From positions 151,915,776-151,979,775 of the forward strand of contig OX104127.1 of NCBI GenBank assembly GCA_944470555.2: a DNA stretch of 64,000 nt, written 5' to 3'. Positions within the stretch are counted from its first letter, which is position 1. The number at the start of each line of letters is the position of its first letter. Under the pieces are notes generated by a model that saw nothing but the letters and a program-made list of their open reading frames with translations, did not search any database and was not told where the DNA came from. This document shows, piece after piece, positions 35,601 through 46,800 of the stretch. The stretch is from Heterobilharzia americana (lineage: Eukaryota; Platyhelminthes; Trematoda; Strigeidida; Schistosomatidae). The position numbers and the translations under genes were made by a program.

Positions 35601-38600
35601 GGTCTGCAACTATTCTCAGTTTAGGGATAAGGAGTGAAGTGATGAAATAGACCGACCACTTCACTTACTTGGGGAGTTGTGTCTACTTGGATGGGTTGGC
35701 TGCTGACGATTGTGATTATGTATGATTATTTTTCCAGTTATTTTTATGAGGCTTATCTTCTAGTTTTAGTATAATTTGAAGTTGTTTAAAGAAACATTAA
35801 GATTTAAGTAAATAAAAATGTAAAGTAAGATTAGCATGGGCGTGTGAGTAGCTAAAACCAGCTTTTATTGACTGGTAATTAAGTATTATTGTTACATTGT
35901 AGTGTGCATATTTCCGTCCTGTTATCTTTTTCTTGTTCTTACAGTCGAGGATCCATCACCTAATTTCCAAAGGATAAGAGACTTTTTAGACTGTAAACGC
36001 TGTCTCGAAAGTCCAGAAGTGATGCAAACTATTACACATTCTGCTGATGGAAAAGATGGACAAAGTAATGCCGAAAAGTCGTCTGCAATACGCTTCCGAG
36101 AAGTTGCCAGAACAAAGTTGAAACTAAATCGTTACCAAAGCCGGCGAGTGTATGAGATTCTTCGACTCTTTTTATTGCCTCGCTCACCAGAATGTATAAG
36201 ATCGTTTTCTGACGCGCTGACTAAACGTGCTACTGCTTACTTCCAAGTATGTCATGTTCTTTTGTTGATGGTAGATATATTTGCATGAGCCCTAACCATC
36301 CTTGTTTTTTACAAAATCTCATTGTTAAATACGTATAGTTTATTAGAAATCTAGAGATAGTTGCACGCTTCATTTGACGTTTGTTTTTATTTAGGTAAGT
36401 CTCACTGGCACCAAAGGTGCCGTGATGGGTTATTTTTAGTATACTAAGTGATTTCATGGGTGCATTCATTTTAGCCTGTAAATGAGTCTACACCAACTTT
36501 AACTTCTTCCAACTATTTAGCCTTTGATAATAATTTGAGTCCATAAAATCGCATTTTTGGTCTGATAGGACCTATCTTCAAACTGTATATCGAAGCTTTC
36601 AATATCCAAACCTTTCATCATTTTGGACAACGCATCTTGCTAATCAAAACTTTTATGTCCAAGGCTGTATGTATGTATGCTGTTTTGCTGAGACAAGCAT
36701 ACAGGATGCGAGCGTGATCATGCTGTTAACCTGATCTGTTAGATGTGCTAAGTCCGTAAAATTTACTCTTCAAGTATCTGGAAACTCGACTCAGGGATGT
36801 ATGCTGTCTCTGGGAAACATACAGGACCCGAATGTGGTTATTCACTTGACCTCACCTACTTAGTTCAGTGAATTTGCAAAATTTACTTTACAAGTATCCC
36901 AAGATTCAATGACTAGCTCTCGTAGACTCACTAGTGCATGCATAGCAGAAAGCGCTTTTCTCAACTGGATACTGGTCAACAGCCTTCTGTGTGCTATCCG
37001 ACTAAATAGATCTGTAAGAACCGGGGTGGATCGTGAGACCAACCTATGCCTATTCGTAATCTCCTCCCAACGACGACAGTTCGGATGATGCAAGGGATAA
37101 ACTCTATCGGAAGTTGTCAATTTTGCTACAAAAAGCAGTGTTCAAATATGTTCGTAATAGCAGGCGACTTTAACACACAATTAGGAAAGCTGAGCCACTC
37201 GGAAACGCATCTAGGAGGCATCTATGGTAGCCCATGCCAGCGAACTAACAACAACCATCATCTCTTGTAATCTTCTGGCAACCACCTGTTTCTGGCCAGC
37301 ACCAACTCCGAGCAAAGAGAGAGACAATGTCTCACTTAGTGTCCGCCGACATCAAACCAGCGATGGACACAGATAGATCATACTACTATAAGCCATCGTT
37401 GGAGAGTATCGATGGAGGATTGTCACTCTTTCTGAAGTACGTTTATACTTCGATCAAACGTCAGTATGGGCACGTGTATGTCTTAGTCTTACTGGTCGTA
37501 GGAAACATACGGTAGTTAAGCCTGTGTTCTCAATCGAGCGATAAAGACAATTAAGTGTGTATTCAGTGAGGCTATAGCTAAGCATTTATCTGAACGTGAC
37601 AACAGCGCTCATCCTGAGGAAACCTGGTGTGATATTAAGTCTGCCGTAGAAACAGGTAAAGATGGTTGGTAACCCACATCTAAACGCTATCAAACTTCAA
37701 TGGATTTGCGCAACATCATCCGAATTGATTAAGGCGTGAAGATTCACTTCTAGCAGGCTCTGATCACAATGAAGAGTGAAAGCAACTTGAACATGAATTG
37801 ACCAAGAGTGCCCACAGTGATCGCGAACAGTGGTGAGTGGCAAAAGTGAGAGAAATGGAAAAGTCGTCAGCATCATTCAGTGCCCGGGAATTATTTAGGT
37901 TCATTCAAGATACTGGCAAGAAGATGATGGTGGGTGAAACCACCCCCGAATAGGATGGGACATTGATAACCTTCCAGAACAGGTGGCTATAACGTCGGTG
38001 GGAACAATTTGAAGCACAGTTAGAATGGACCCCAGCAACGCTGCATTTTTCCAGCTTCTGGATACTCGTAGTCAACCGGATGACCTCCAATGAGTAGGTC
38101 AATCCCTGAGGAGTCAGAACCACCTGGGATTATATCCAGTTATTCGTCCATGAGGATGTTAAGTAGGAATAGTGACAATGGCGGACACCATTAGATGTCA
38201 TCAACTCATGTGTCAACTCTTCATAAACCCTGACAGGACTGCGTTATGTGTGGCGGCCGCGGAACCCAACCCATTGATGATCATGGGCAGACAGCTGTCA
38301 CTATTACCTGCCCTTGGAAAGAGTTCGTCGAGTATTGCGGTATTCAGGTTTCTTTTTTAACACCTTTTTTATTTTAGCAGAAGCAGGTAAACCAAAATTA
38401 AAAGTTTTTCGTAGTGAGTTCAGTGATACTAATATCGAGGCAGTGGCAATGTGGCTTCCTGATTTTAACAGTCAGCTTTCAGGCTATGGGTTCAAACTTT
38501 AAATATATCTGAATGTACTTGGGCACGAGTGACCAGGTAATATCATGAACTGTAAAGTTTAGCCCAGCCTTGCACATTTACGTGTACTCAGTTGATTTCT

Positions 38601-41050
38601 CTAACATTGGTAGTTTTATTAAGTGACTAAGCAACGGCCAGCCGTAACCCCACTCATCTTGAAGCGAGTAATCATGCATAGTCCGTTGTAAAAGTGGGAA
38701 TGGGTCTCCAACTGGTCCTCTAAAAGGTGGGAAGTGTTCGGTGGATCTCATCAACATCCTTCGAATTGTTAGATGCTAGTGAATGGAGTCCTACAGGCTC
38801 TGGGTACATTGAGGACTGGAAGCAGTCTAAGTGTAAATTGATTCAGAGTTTACACAATAACTTTAAGTGCTTGTAGTCAGCAGTGATTAAACGAGTGGAA
38901 ACGGCCGCAGCTATATGCTACGTTATATAGTTGTTTAGGTTTACTAAAAAAAACTAATTTTAAAAAGTTTAGGGTTAGTGAATCTTTTTCCCAAAAACAC
39001 TACTCAGCAACCTGTTCACAGAAAAGATAACTGAAACGTTGAGCAAATCACCTCAAGGATAGATTAATTGATCTCTAGCTGTTCTCCATTTGCGTGCTGT
39101 CCAGTCACAGGTTGAACTTAACACAGAGATTGGACCTCCAACTCTTACGAGAGTTAAAGAGGCTGTAAGGAATGAATTAGTTGAGTGTGTTGACCTAGTC
39201 CACATACCTGAGGACTTGATCAACCTTGGCGGGTGAGTGACTGACGAATTCTTGGGACATATACAAAAGGCTCTGTTTACATTCATCAACTTGCACCACC
39301 TATGACACCGCCGTGATATCCGGTTGTCGACTAAGAATTGAGTGTAGTTCGCTCTGTTCTACCGTGTGACAGTGAAACATGGCCATTAAATATAGAGAAC
39401 ATGAGAAGACTAGGTATTTGACCACCGTTGCCTTGGTAATATATTCCATGTATCATGTTGTCGCCATATGAGTAACTCAGAGGTCAGGGATGGAGTTTTT
39501 GGCTTGGGAAGAAAGACAGTTGAGGAGGCAGGTTGTGAAGCATCGTCAACATCGATGTCTGGGACATATGTTGCGCAACCCTAGTTATTGTCTGTTGCGT
39601 CGCACAATACCAGCTGAAGTTGTGTATGCTGGTAAAAGGTTGGAGACAATCGAACTAGAACAAGGCATCAGTACGTGAAGTTTGAGTGTTGCTCAGAGCC
39701 GTTTCGAGAAGTTTGGATCCCCAGTGGGAGTCTGCATAACAGTCCACAATCGGTGGTTGACGACTCTGGCTCGATGCAGATGCATCCACGAATTATGTTT
39801 ATCTTAATCGACTTACTGAATTTCAATGTCCCAATTTTCCTTGTTCACTTTACTCCATTTTCTACTAATTGACTGCTCCATCTTTCAACTTGGTGCCTTT
39901 TAACCTTGTTGTGGTGATATGAGATGTGGCAACGTGGGTGGCTACGCAGTAATGCCAGGTCATTTATTGATATCAACGTTACTACATCCCAATATCTAAT
40001 AACGTTGGCCCCAATCTCATGGGGATTATTATTATTCCTGGTCATGTTTTTTTACGAAACCATAGGTATAACGGAAACAACTGCTCAGTGTTGCTTATTT
40101 TCCGTGCTTCATTGGGTGCCAATATTGAATGATAACACCACTAAATAGACGGGAAATTCATAGTTCATTCATCGAAAAAAATTTTGCATCCATTTGTTGT
40201 TCATGAATATTCTAGGGCTTGGCGATTAACGTGGCCAAAAATATTAACGGAAGACTTAGTTATTTAGTCCATAAACGAATTACCGGACTCTGTTCTTTCA
40301 CAGATGTATCGTATGATTTGAATCAGAGTAACGCTGTCAGTCCGTTGGTATGCACAGACATCCAACTGAATAAGATATATTGAGGATAGGAGATTATGTC
40401 TAGTACTGCATCTTTAGTTTCCATCACGACCATACTTGGTCGGCACTCGTTATTAATGGTGATCATATCATAAATTTCTGATTTAAATGAGTCAATTTGA
40501 ATTTTGTTCATGTTCATGTTGCTTGCTAGCTTGTATTCCGCGTTATCCTCAACATTTCTGCTATGCATTATCCTGTTGACCAGTCAACTGTTTCAAATGA
40601 ACTACTCCATTAAAAATAGTGAACTGAACTTTCTATAGATCTTTGATAATTCGCTAAGTTACAAAGCATTAGTTTTTTTTAGAGGATACTGCTTGAATCC
40701 GCCTTATTCATAAATACAATTTCTTCCTACCTTTCATATAATAGGTTATGGGAGCTTTATGCATTTGTTAAGCATATATATGGTAGTGTTTTTCACTCTC
40801 TAACAACATTTGTATTTCCACTTTTCAATCACCAACGTAGCGAGTTCGACCTGATGCAATGCGAGGCTCGTCTTTGGTACCTAAACCGAGTGGTTCTTCT
40901 TTTAACCCACTGAAAAAAGCATTTGATGAAGCCGCTGACGAATATTTTGAGAATCAGCTTCGCGAGGAAGTTTCTATTTTGTTGCAAAATTATCAAGAGA
41001 TTGTACATAAACTAGATCGACTCACTCCTTCACTTAAAAAGAAGTTTTAA
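31705..41050 (+). CDS. HAT1: Histone acetyltransferase type B catalytic subunit, 8 exons
   Basis: Exons: 31705-31777, 31813-31885, 31925-32048, 32088-32229, 32263-32425, 32465-32682, 35945-36246, 40841-41050 (stop 41048-41050). The sum is 1305 nt, 434 residues, close to human HAT1 (419), and phases agree at all seven junctions. HAT1 acetylates newly made histone H4 on Lys5 and Lys12 before chromatin assembly. The N-terminal domain contains FTHQIFG and DLKVNIYY. The GNAT core contains FIGYMTVYKFYAYP, RPRVSQVLIL and the acetyl-CoA loop Arg238-x-x-Gly241-x-Ala243. The putative catalytic Glu266 lies in VEDPS. The C-terminal RVYEILRL helix matches the family. The ATG at 31705 gives the N-terminus that aligns with the family; an in-frame ATG at 31669 would add 12 residues. 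Introns 1-5 are 33-39 nt; introns 6 and 7 are filled with retroelement fragments. Confidence 0.93.
32905..33080 (+). repeat. Inner inverted-repeat arm, right
   Basis: Partner of 31340-31552, lying in HAT1 intron 6. Together the two arms bracket the HAT1 start and exons 1-6, with about 1.35 kb between them. Confidence 0.85.
33005..34150 (+). mobile_element. RTE-like LINE fragment in HAT1 intron 6 (+ strand)
   Basis: Sense to HAT1. Reading begins at motif A (an altered LDLKAVLNW, then SLKGVPNKCIALLKSLYS at 33150-33230). The C-terminal blocks follow: a YGYEIWTIK-like string near 33760, VEDIRRLQVSDHRCLH at 33775-33830 and LHQLRWLGYVRPHRTMLAEVGLGWKK to 34020. Many stops and an internal deletion of the YADD region. 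It is followed by about 200 nt of presumed 3' UTR that resembles 39800-40130. Confidence 0.8.
34515..34605 (-). ncRNA. Degenerate hammerhead ribozyme, Sm-alpha SINE fragment
   Basis: On the - strand: core TTGACGAG, stem II TCCTATATAGGA, then GGAAAC, a short stem III and the cleavage triplet GTC, followed by TGGGATTCC as in the schistosome Sm-alpha hammerheads. The first core base (C3 in hammerhead numbering) is T, which should abolish cleavage. Stem II is perfectly self-complementary. The tRNA-like head is not seen here, so this is a 3' fragment of the SINE within HAT1 intron 6. Confidence 0.7.
35285..35715 (+). mobile_element. RTE-like LINE remnant (+ strand), HAT1 intron 6
   Basis: A reading near 35600-35720 gives a string resembling the conserved QDWSAT...VDHFTYLGSC segment of the fluke RTE-like reverse transcriptases, heavily mutated. 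Linker-like sequence precedes it. Ends about 230 nt before exon 7. Confidence 0.5.
35945..36246 (+). CDS. HAT1: HAT1 exon 7 (catalytic Glu and C-terminal helices)
   Basis: Acceptor TTCTTACAG before 35945, donor CAA/GTATGT after 36246. It begins with two bases completing Val265, then Glu266-Asp-Pro-Ser, the segment that holds the general base in HAT1 enzymes. It ends after KRATAYFQ. Inside, AIRFREVARTKLKLNRYQ and RVYEILRLFLL match the conserved region beyond the GNAT fold. Confidence 0.9.
36660..36855 (+). repeat. Two diverged tandem copies of a ~105-nt motif
   Basis: 36690-36785 and 36808-36900 align: both contain CATACAGGA, then a stretch ending CAAAATTTACT or TAAAATTTACTC, then CAAGTATC. 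The second copy runs into the outer inverted-repeat arm, so the motif belongs to that element's 5' region. GTAT microsatellite letters precede it. Confidence 0.6.
36825..38046 (+). repeat. Outer inverted-repeat arm, right: RTE-like endonuclease and linker
   Basis: Reverse complement of 30098-31316. The endonuclease motif FVIAGDFNTQLGKL is read on the + strand at 37150-37190. It lies in HAT1 intron 7. The arms are about 5.5 kb apart and bracket HAT1 exons 1-7. Near-identity of the two non-coding, dead arms implies a recent inverted duplication or ongoing gene conversion. Confidence 0.92.
38047..38240 (-). mobile_element. RTE-like reverse transcriptase fragment (- strand)
   Basis: Resembles 29290-29460: shared strings around TCCAATGAGTAGGTCAATCC and CTGGATACTCG. 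It encodes part of the FNFVID to YADD region on the - strand. It abuts the right arm directly but in the opposite coding direction, so the arm ends at a rearrangement point. Confidence 0.7.
38378..38502 (+). other. Possible orphan exon, 40 codons ending in TAA
   Basis: After a pyrimidine-rich run and TTTTAG an open reading gives KPKLKVFRSEFSDTNIEAVA and on to a stop at 38500-38502. Composition looks protein-like and no retroelement motif is seen. The phase does not fit splicing from HAT1 exon 7, so it is not an alternative HAT1 ending. It could be a fragment of a transposed gene or chance. Confidence 0.25.
38640..40140 (+). mobile_element. RTE-like LINE, linker, C-terminus and 3' UTR (+ strand), HAT1 intron 7
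   Basis: 38640-38900 resembles the endonuclease-RT linker at 37660-37860. 39000-39300 reads on the + strand as VECVDLVHIPEDLINLGG and HIQKALFTFINLHHL, the post-catalytic block. 39350-39670 gives a degraded CETWPL, then a RCLGHMLRN-like string. The tail 39690-40135 resembles that of the intron 6 copy. Multiple stops. Confidence 0.7.
40141..40840 (+). other. HAT1 intron 7, distal part
   Basis: AT-rich sequence with no motif I recognise. An 81-codon frame on the - strand (40568-40323) has no known domain and is probably chance. Confidence 0.4.
40841..41050 (+). CDS. HAT1: HAT1 exon 8, C-terminus and stop
   Basis: Acceptor CAACGTAG before 40841, phase 0 as required by exon 7. It encodes RVRPDAMRG then a helical acidic tail (EAADEYFENQLREEVSILL, QEIVHKLDRL) that aligns with the C-terminal helix of animal HAT1. 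It ends LKKKF and a TAA stop. No AATAAA is seen in the next 100 nt, so the polyadenylation site is not assigned. Confidence 0.85.
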   Translation, partial: RVRPDAMRGSSLVPKPSGSSFNPLKKAFDEAADEYFENQLREEVSILLQNYQEIVHKLDRLTPSLKKKF

Positions 41051-42076
41051 TTGTTGCCATACAAGATGCTCTCTTTCCTATTTTTCTTATATACTGTAAC
41101 AAAGTTTTAATTCATTATAGATTTTCTGCAGTAAAAGCGCTTTAAATCAGAATGTGTATTACCTGAGTTACAACACCTGCTCCTTGTGCAACGGGTATGG
41201 TATACTTTCCACGTGGTAGCTTGTCCTTTGCACATTAAAGAATCAGCCACCTTTATAAAAACATGATTCCAAAGCTTTCAGCAAAGCGTGTTTTACTCAG
41301 TGATCTCGGCAAGCGCTTACGCAAAATCTGAATGATAATACCTCCCTTGAATTTGATGTCGAGTAGAAAGGTTTTCTTCTGTGTATTACATAACAGGAAT
41401 CACGGGAGACCAGTCTACCAGTTTTATCGATCGCAGACATTAAAAACCAAGGTGTTTGCAAATTACCCATTGGGTAACCACCCACCAATGTTATACTTCT
41501 TCCTAAACTCATGGTATAAGGAGTGTTGCTTGAGTGATCTTGGCGTAATATATAGGCATAAATAACAAAACGAAAAAAAATATTTTTCACCATTCAGTGT
41601 CCCAATCCACCAAGGAAGTTCTTTTTTAAGAGTATGAATCTGATGTCAAGCTTTCAGATTCGGTACGAGTGACCTTGTTGCTATCCAATTAGATTATCCC
41701 TTACAACAAAATTATAATTTATGTTAGTGATGTTAATAAATGAGTCTGAAGAGATTGCGCAAGTAACGTATTGTGAAAATAAGGTGAGGAATTTTGTTCT
41801 ATTGTAAAATATACGTTGGAGTCATCAGTATAAAGTAAGAATAAGCTACTATATTCATATTGATAATGATGATGATGAGGAAAGCACAGAAGACGATTGC
41901 AGTGAAGAAAAATTTCTCTCCGACAAAATCATTCTCTTGGCTAAACCTTCGTGAATACATAGTTAAAATGATAAAACACTCCAGAGTGATTTCTAATCAA
42001 CAATCACCATAAACTGCGTCACAAAGGGAAGTTACGTAATGGGGAAGTCAACAAAATAATTACAGGATGAAGATAG
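41051..42076. other. No recognisable gene downstream of HAT1
   Basis: Holds the presumed HAT1 3' UTR. A short string at 41183-41199 (TCCTTGTGCAACGGGTAT) resembles the SINE tail at 63940-63957. A short GAT repeat lies at about 41860-41880. Two overlapping frames at 41297-41593 have no domain. Confidence 0.4.
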
Positions 42077-42352
42077 TTACGCCGCATGTGGGTTATCTAG
42101 ACTGATCAATAATCTACAACGGCCGTGGCAAAGAAAGGGGTTGTACATACTGCAAGTGAACACATAATGATATTTTGAATCGAGCGGCAGCATGTTGCAT
42201 AGGCTGGCGCATTGTACAGCCGATATAATTCGCTTCACAGGAGCAGGTAAACTGATATACAGACATTGATGTGACGTTACGCTCAAGTTTATCCTTTGCA
42301 TACTGACGATTGAGTTTCTGACAGGAGAATGCGATTTTAAGATTGGCGGCAA
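42077..42352 (-). mobile_element. Penelope-like element fragment, GIY-YIG endonuclease region
   Basis: On the - strand, around 42270-42190, a reading gives MSVYQFTCSCEANYIG, the start of the GIY-YIG endonuclease domain found in Penelope-like retroelements. The surrounding frame is open for 91 codons but soon diverges from the family. Compare the better copies at 50224-51470 and 56176-56880. Confidence 0.65.
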
Positions 42353-42399
42353 AGAATGTTCTGTCTATGGACCCTGATAGTCTCTAAGCATGTCTGCCG

Positions 42400-42515
42400 C
42401 GTTTATTTTTTATTATTTGTCTCTTGGGTTCCTACTGGAACATAGGGCTTCCGTAACACATTGACATTCCACTCTCTTCTCTGCAGTCGTTCAACCTGGC
42501 TGTGTAACCACCCAC
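42400..42515 (-). mobile_element. 3' terminus of an RTE-like LINE (second family), severely truncated
   Basis: Matches 43830-43925: TCTCTTGGGTTCCTACTGG, then CATTCCACTCTCTTCTCTGCAG, preceded by ATT-rich letters. This is the last codons plus tail of the element whose larger copy lies at 43820-47095. Confidence 0.75.
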
Positions 42516-42889
42516 ATTTAGAAAAGGAATATTAACTGAAACAACAATCCTACCGGTCACTTTAGATGCACTATTTGTCTAGAAGCGATCGGAAGCAAAC
42601 ACTAGATTTCAGCTATCACTCATCAACAATATCTGCCTTCCTAAGGAAAATGGTGTAACCCAATCCAACGGTGAGAACCATTACCACCAAGTAGTCTGAA
42701 TACACTGACAGCTCAAAACTGATCCCAACAGCACAGATGAATCTATATCATACTCTTATAATTATTATTGAACTTCCTTTTGCTTCAATCAAATATATCC
42801 CTATCCCTTATATAACCTAGATATGTGGAACAGGGATGAAACACCTGAACCATTAGTCGGTAGTAACACCCAAAACAATGAGCGACAGC

Positions 42890-43290
42890 TCTGCAATGAA
42901 TAGAGTTCGGATTTGCCTTGGGGTCAAGAAATATGGCAAGTGTCGGTCACCGGCAAGTATGCCTGTTCCCCTACCTGTCGAAAGGTGATAATCTGATCCA
43001 TGCATCCTCATTCAGGTCTGAAACCTGTCCGGTTTCCTCGAGTTTGCTATTCTCAGGCGTCGGATAATTACAGACTCGGGGATCATCGATACAAGATTAG
43101 TCAAACTAACTCCCCTATAGCTGTCACAAGAAGACTTCTCTCTCTTCTTACAGACTGGAATGATCAGTGCAGTAAACCAGTTTGACGAGACTACCTCTGA
43201 CTCCCAAACAGTACTTAGCGCCTCCGTTACTTAAATCAGCAATTTTCTACCTCCATCTTTAAAAACTTCGGGTGAATTAACGTAGAACTA
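42890..43290 (-). mobile_element. RTE-like reverse transcriptase fragment (- strand)
   Basis: Resembles 29600-30000 (shared TCAAGAAATATGG, CGGTCACCGGCAAG, and later AAACTTCGGGTGAA-like strings), i.e. motif A and the region upstream of it on the - strand. Degenerate. Confidence 0.65.
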
Positions 43291-43819
43291 CAGCTAACTT
43301 TGCCCTATGGCCAAAACTTCGGAGTATTTTTAGACAATGACATTTTGTTCTTTAGCCATTGATATCATATAGTAATTCTGAGTGTAAAATACAAAATATG
43401 CAATTTTTCGGGCTTGTTTTAGTCTAGCAGCAAAACAAACAAGATGTGCAAAGTACAACTTGTAGACAAGACCACAAGGACGGAGGTCAGCTGATATTAT
43501 GCCTAAATGTCCGTGTATGATTCCTCAGAAGACATCGCGATATCCATTTATGGTGAACAGAATGGTTCATGCACATAGAAAACTTTATGTAATTGAACAC
43601 AGTTGTTGATCAGGCATAAACAAAATGGACAATATCAGCAGTGGTAAATGCGTCTTGGAAGCCACAAACTAAAACACCGGTGTATAACTAAATTCATATT
43701 CCAAACCCACACTACATGGTATATACAGTTGTGATAAGATAGTGACAAAAAGAGGCATGACCGTCCCTCAGATAAGATACGCCACTGAGCTTGAAAACTA
43801 GCTGTGGTAAATTAAGCTG

Positions 43820-46800
43820 ATTATTATTAGTCCCTTGGGTTCCTAGTGGAAGATGGGGATTCAGTAACACGTCGGCATTTCACTCTCTTCTCTGCAGTCC
43901 TTTCAACCTGGCTCCACGACTACCCAGAAGCTTTCATTTCTTACTCACACCATCTCCTCAACGTCATCCTCAGATGGTCAACTTGCCGTTTCCCATTCAG
44001 TTTCCGCTTGACAGCCTGGCGCGTGATGTCCACAATCGGTCTTCTCAGTGTATGCCCAGTTCATCTCTACTTTCCATTGCATATTTGTTGAGCGATTGGT
44101 TCGTTACCAGACCAGAGTTCCTTGTTGCTCATTCTTTCTGGCCATCTGATCTTCAGTATCCAGTGAGCGTAGGTGGCAACCGTTGATGTATGCCTGCAGT
44201 TTGTTGGAAATGTCTTTCGTAACGCGCCAAGTCTCTCAACCATCACATAGAAGCACTGACTTGACGTTGATGTTGAAAATCCGGATCTTGTTCATGTCTT
44301 ATGCTGAGTGAAGTGGAGTGCAGTAGATCTCCACACCGATTCCAGATTAATGCAGGAATGCCTGTCTTGCTGTCTTTCCGATCCTGGCTTTGACATCCTC
44401 ATCTGTGCATGTGTCGCCTGTAGTTGAGACGATACTGCCATGCCTAGACAGGTGAAAGAGACGACTTCGTTTAGATTTCTCCTGTTGATGGTGATTGCAC
44501 CTTCTTGTTGTTGTTTGGTTGGTTGGGTATCTTCATCACCTCTGTCTTCTCTACGTTCACCTGAAGGAAGTCCCGTCTTTTCTACCCTGTCTCTTCTGCC
44601 AACTTGTTAGTTTTCGCCTGTAGATCTTCGAGTTCGTGCTACAAGACATTAAACATAAATCATCACCGGCGAAATCCAAATCTTCTAGTCTCTTCGTCGG
44701 TCAAATAGTGTATGCTCATTTTCTCGCTCCTCACCGTTTCTTGTATGATCCAGTCTAGTCCAGTCCACCAAAATCAGGAATATCATCGGTGATAGTAGGC
44801 AGCCTTGTCTTGTCTTACTCCTGTCTTCACTCCACAGGCATCACTTGGCCTTCCAATGTGAATCACTTGGCTGGCATGTAGTATCACATAGCAGATAGTT
44901 GTTGAATGAGGTTGATAAAGATTTGTGACACTAAAACCGTAGTGTTGACTCAGCTGCCTGCTAAATTACTTCCAGGTCAACACCGTCGAAGGCCTTTTCA
45001 AAGTCAATGAAGTTGAGACAGAGTTGCCATTCTATGCTGTTCTATGATGATGCGTCGCGTTGCAATTTGATCCTCACCTGATTTATTTTTCCTGAAGCCA
45101 GCCTGCTCCAGTCGTAATTTTGAATCCAGAGTACTATTTAGTCTCTCCAGGATGATACGGATTGGTATTTTGCCTGGTGTGGACAGGAGCATGATTCCGT
45201 GCCAGTTCTTGTCCTTGCAAAGTCTTAGGTCACCCTACCTTGAGAGTTTGACACAGTAGCCCTTCTTCCAATCAATAGGCAGGCACCTTTCCTTCCTTCC
45301 TTCTTTCCTTGCAAACCTTCTGCAATAGTGATGTGAGCATGTCCGCTGATGTCTATTCGCATTTTCAGTGCTTCTGGCGGACTTCCATCTACTTCTCCCC
45401 CAGCTCTCAGTAACTTTATGGTGTCCAGGACTCCACTTCTGCTTTTGCCGGAGAGTTTGTGTTCACTTGTAGTTCTGTGGCTGGGCTGCTGGTGGTATTT
45501 TTGGACGAGTTGCAGGTGGTGATGGTGGTCGATTCAGGAGTTTTTTGAAGTAGTCAGCCCATCGTTTCCTTTGTTTCTCCTCTTTGCTAACCAAGTTCCC
45601 GTCACTATCATTGGTTTCATCTGTGTTGATCTCTTCCCTCCCACATAGTAACCTGGTCATTTGATATAATGTTGTCAGGTCTCTCTTACCTGCAGCCTGT
45701 TCTGCTTCGCTTACCAATGTGTCGTAGAAGTGTCTTTCGTCTCTGCGTGCACTCTTCACTTCCTTGTCCAGTGTTCTATACGTTGTACCCAGTTCTTTTT
45801 TAAGTTGTGCATCCTTGCACTGGTTCATCTTCTGCTTCACCATCTTCCTCTCCCTGCTCTATCAGCTCCCATGTGTCCGTCGAGATCCATTCATTGTCTT
45901 ATTTTCTCTTCTCTTCTAATACGATTATGCAGGTTTCTTTCCACATAGCTTACAGAGGGTTCCAGTGTTCTTCCACACAGTTTCCTTCAGGGATGTTGCT
46001 CAATGTCTCCCATTTTGTCCTGATGACTGACGTGAAGATGTCCTTAATAGTTTCATCCTTCAGTTTCTGTTCTGGGTGTTGAACTTGAAATGTGGTCTAT
46101 CACCAACTTCTTTGAAGGCTTTCAACTTGATTTGGAAGGTGCCTTCCACTAGATAGTGAATGGTCTGAACCTATATTTGCTCCTCTTCTTGATTTTGTGT
46201 CCAGTAGACTGCGTCTCCACTTTCTTGAGACTGAAATGAAGTCGATCTGATTTTTAGCGTGTTCTGGTCAAATCTATGTTGCTTTGTGAATATCCTTGTG
46301 TGTACACACTGCCTTTAATCACCAAATCACGAAGGCGCAGAAGCCTGCAAACAGTTCTCCATTCTCATTCATTTCACCCAGTGCCTCTCGACCCATGATG
46401 AGTTCTCTTCCTGTGTTGTCTGCTCCACGCAGTTTGGCATTCATGTCACCCACTAGAATTTTGATGCCGCCAACTGGAGTCTTGTCCAGTGTTGATTGCA
46501 GTTGTCTATAGAATTCTTCCTTCTTCTCTTGGTCTGCATTATTTGTAGGTGCGCAGCGTAGCATTCATTGTATGATTGTAACTTTCCTTTCTTTTGAGTT
46601 GGATCTTGCTGTCATGATCCTGGAGGAGATTGGCTCACCACTGCATGAGAGACTTCGATGTTCTTGGGGACATCATGATAGCCACTCCCTCAGTGTGCTC
46701 GTGGTTGTCGTCTGGAAGGTAATATCGGAGTAGATTATTGACTCTCCAGTTAACAATTTGAAGAGTCCACTTACATTCCATCTGGAGATTCCTAGCATTT

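Noticed and set aside
41297..41593. 98-codon frame on the - strand just after HAT1
   Set aside because: No domain, overlapped by a 77-codon frame on the other strand.
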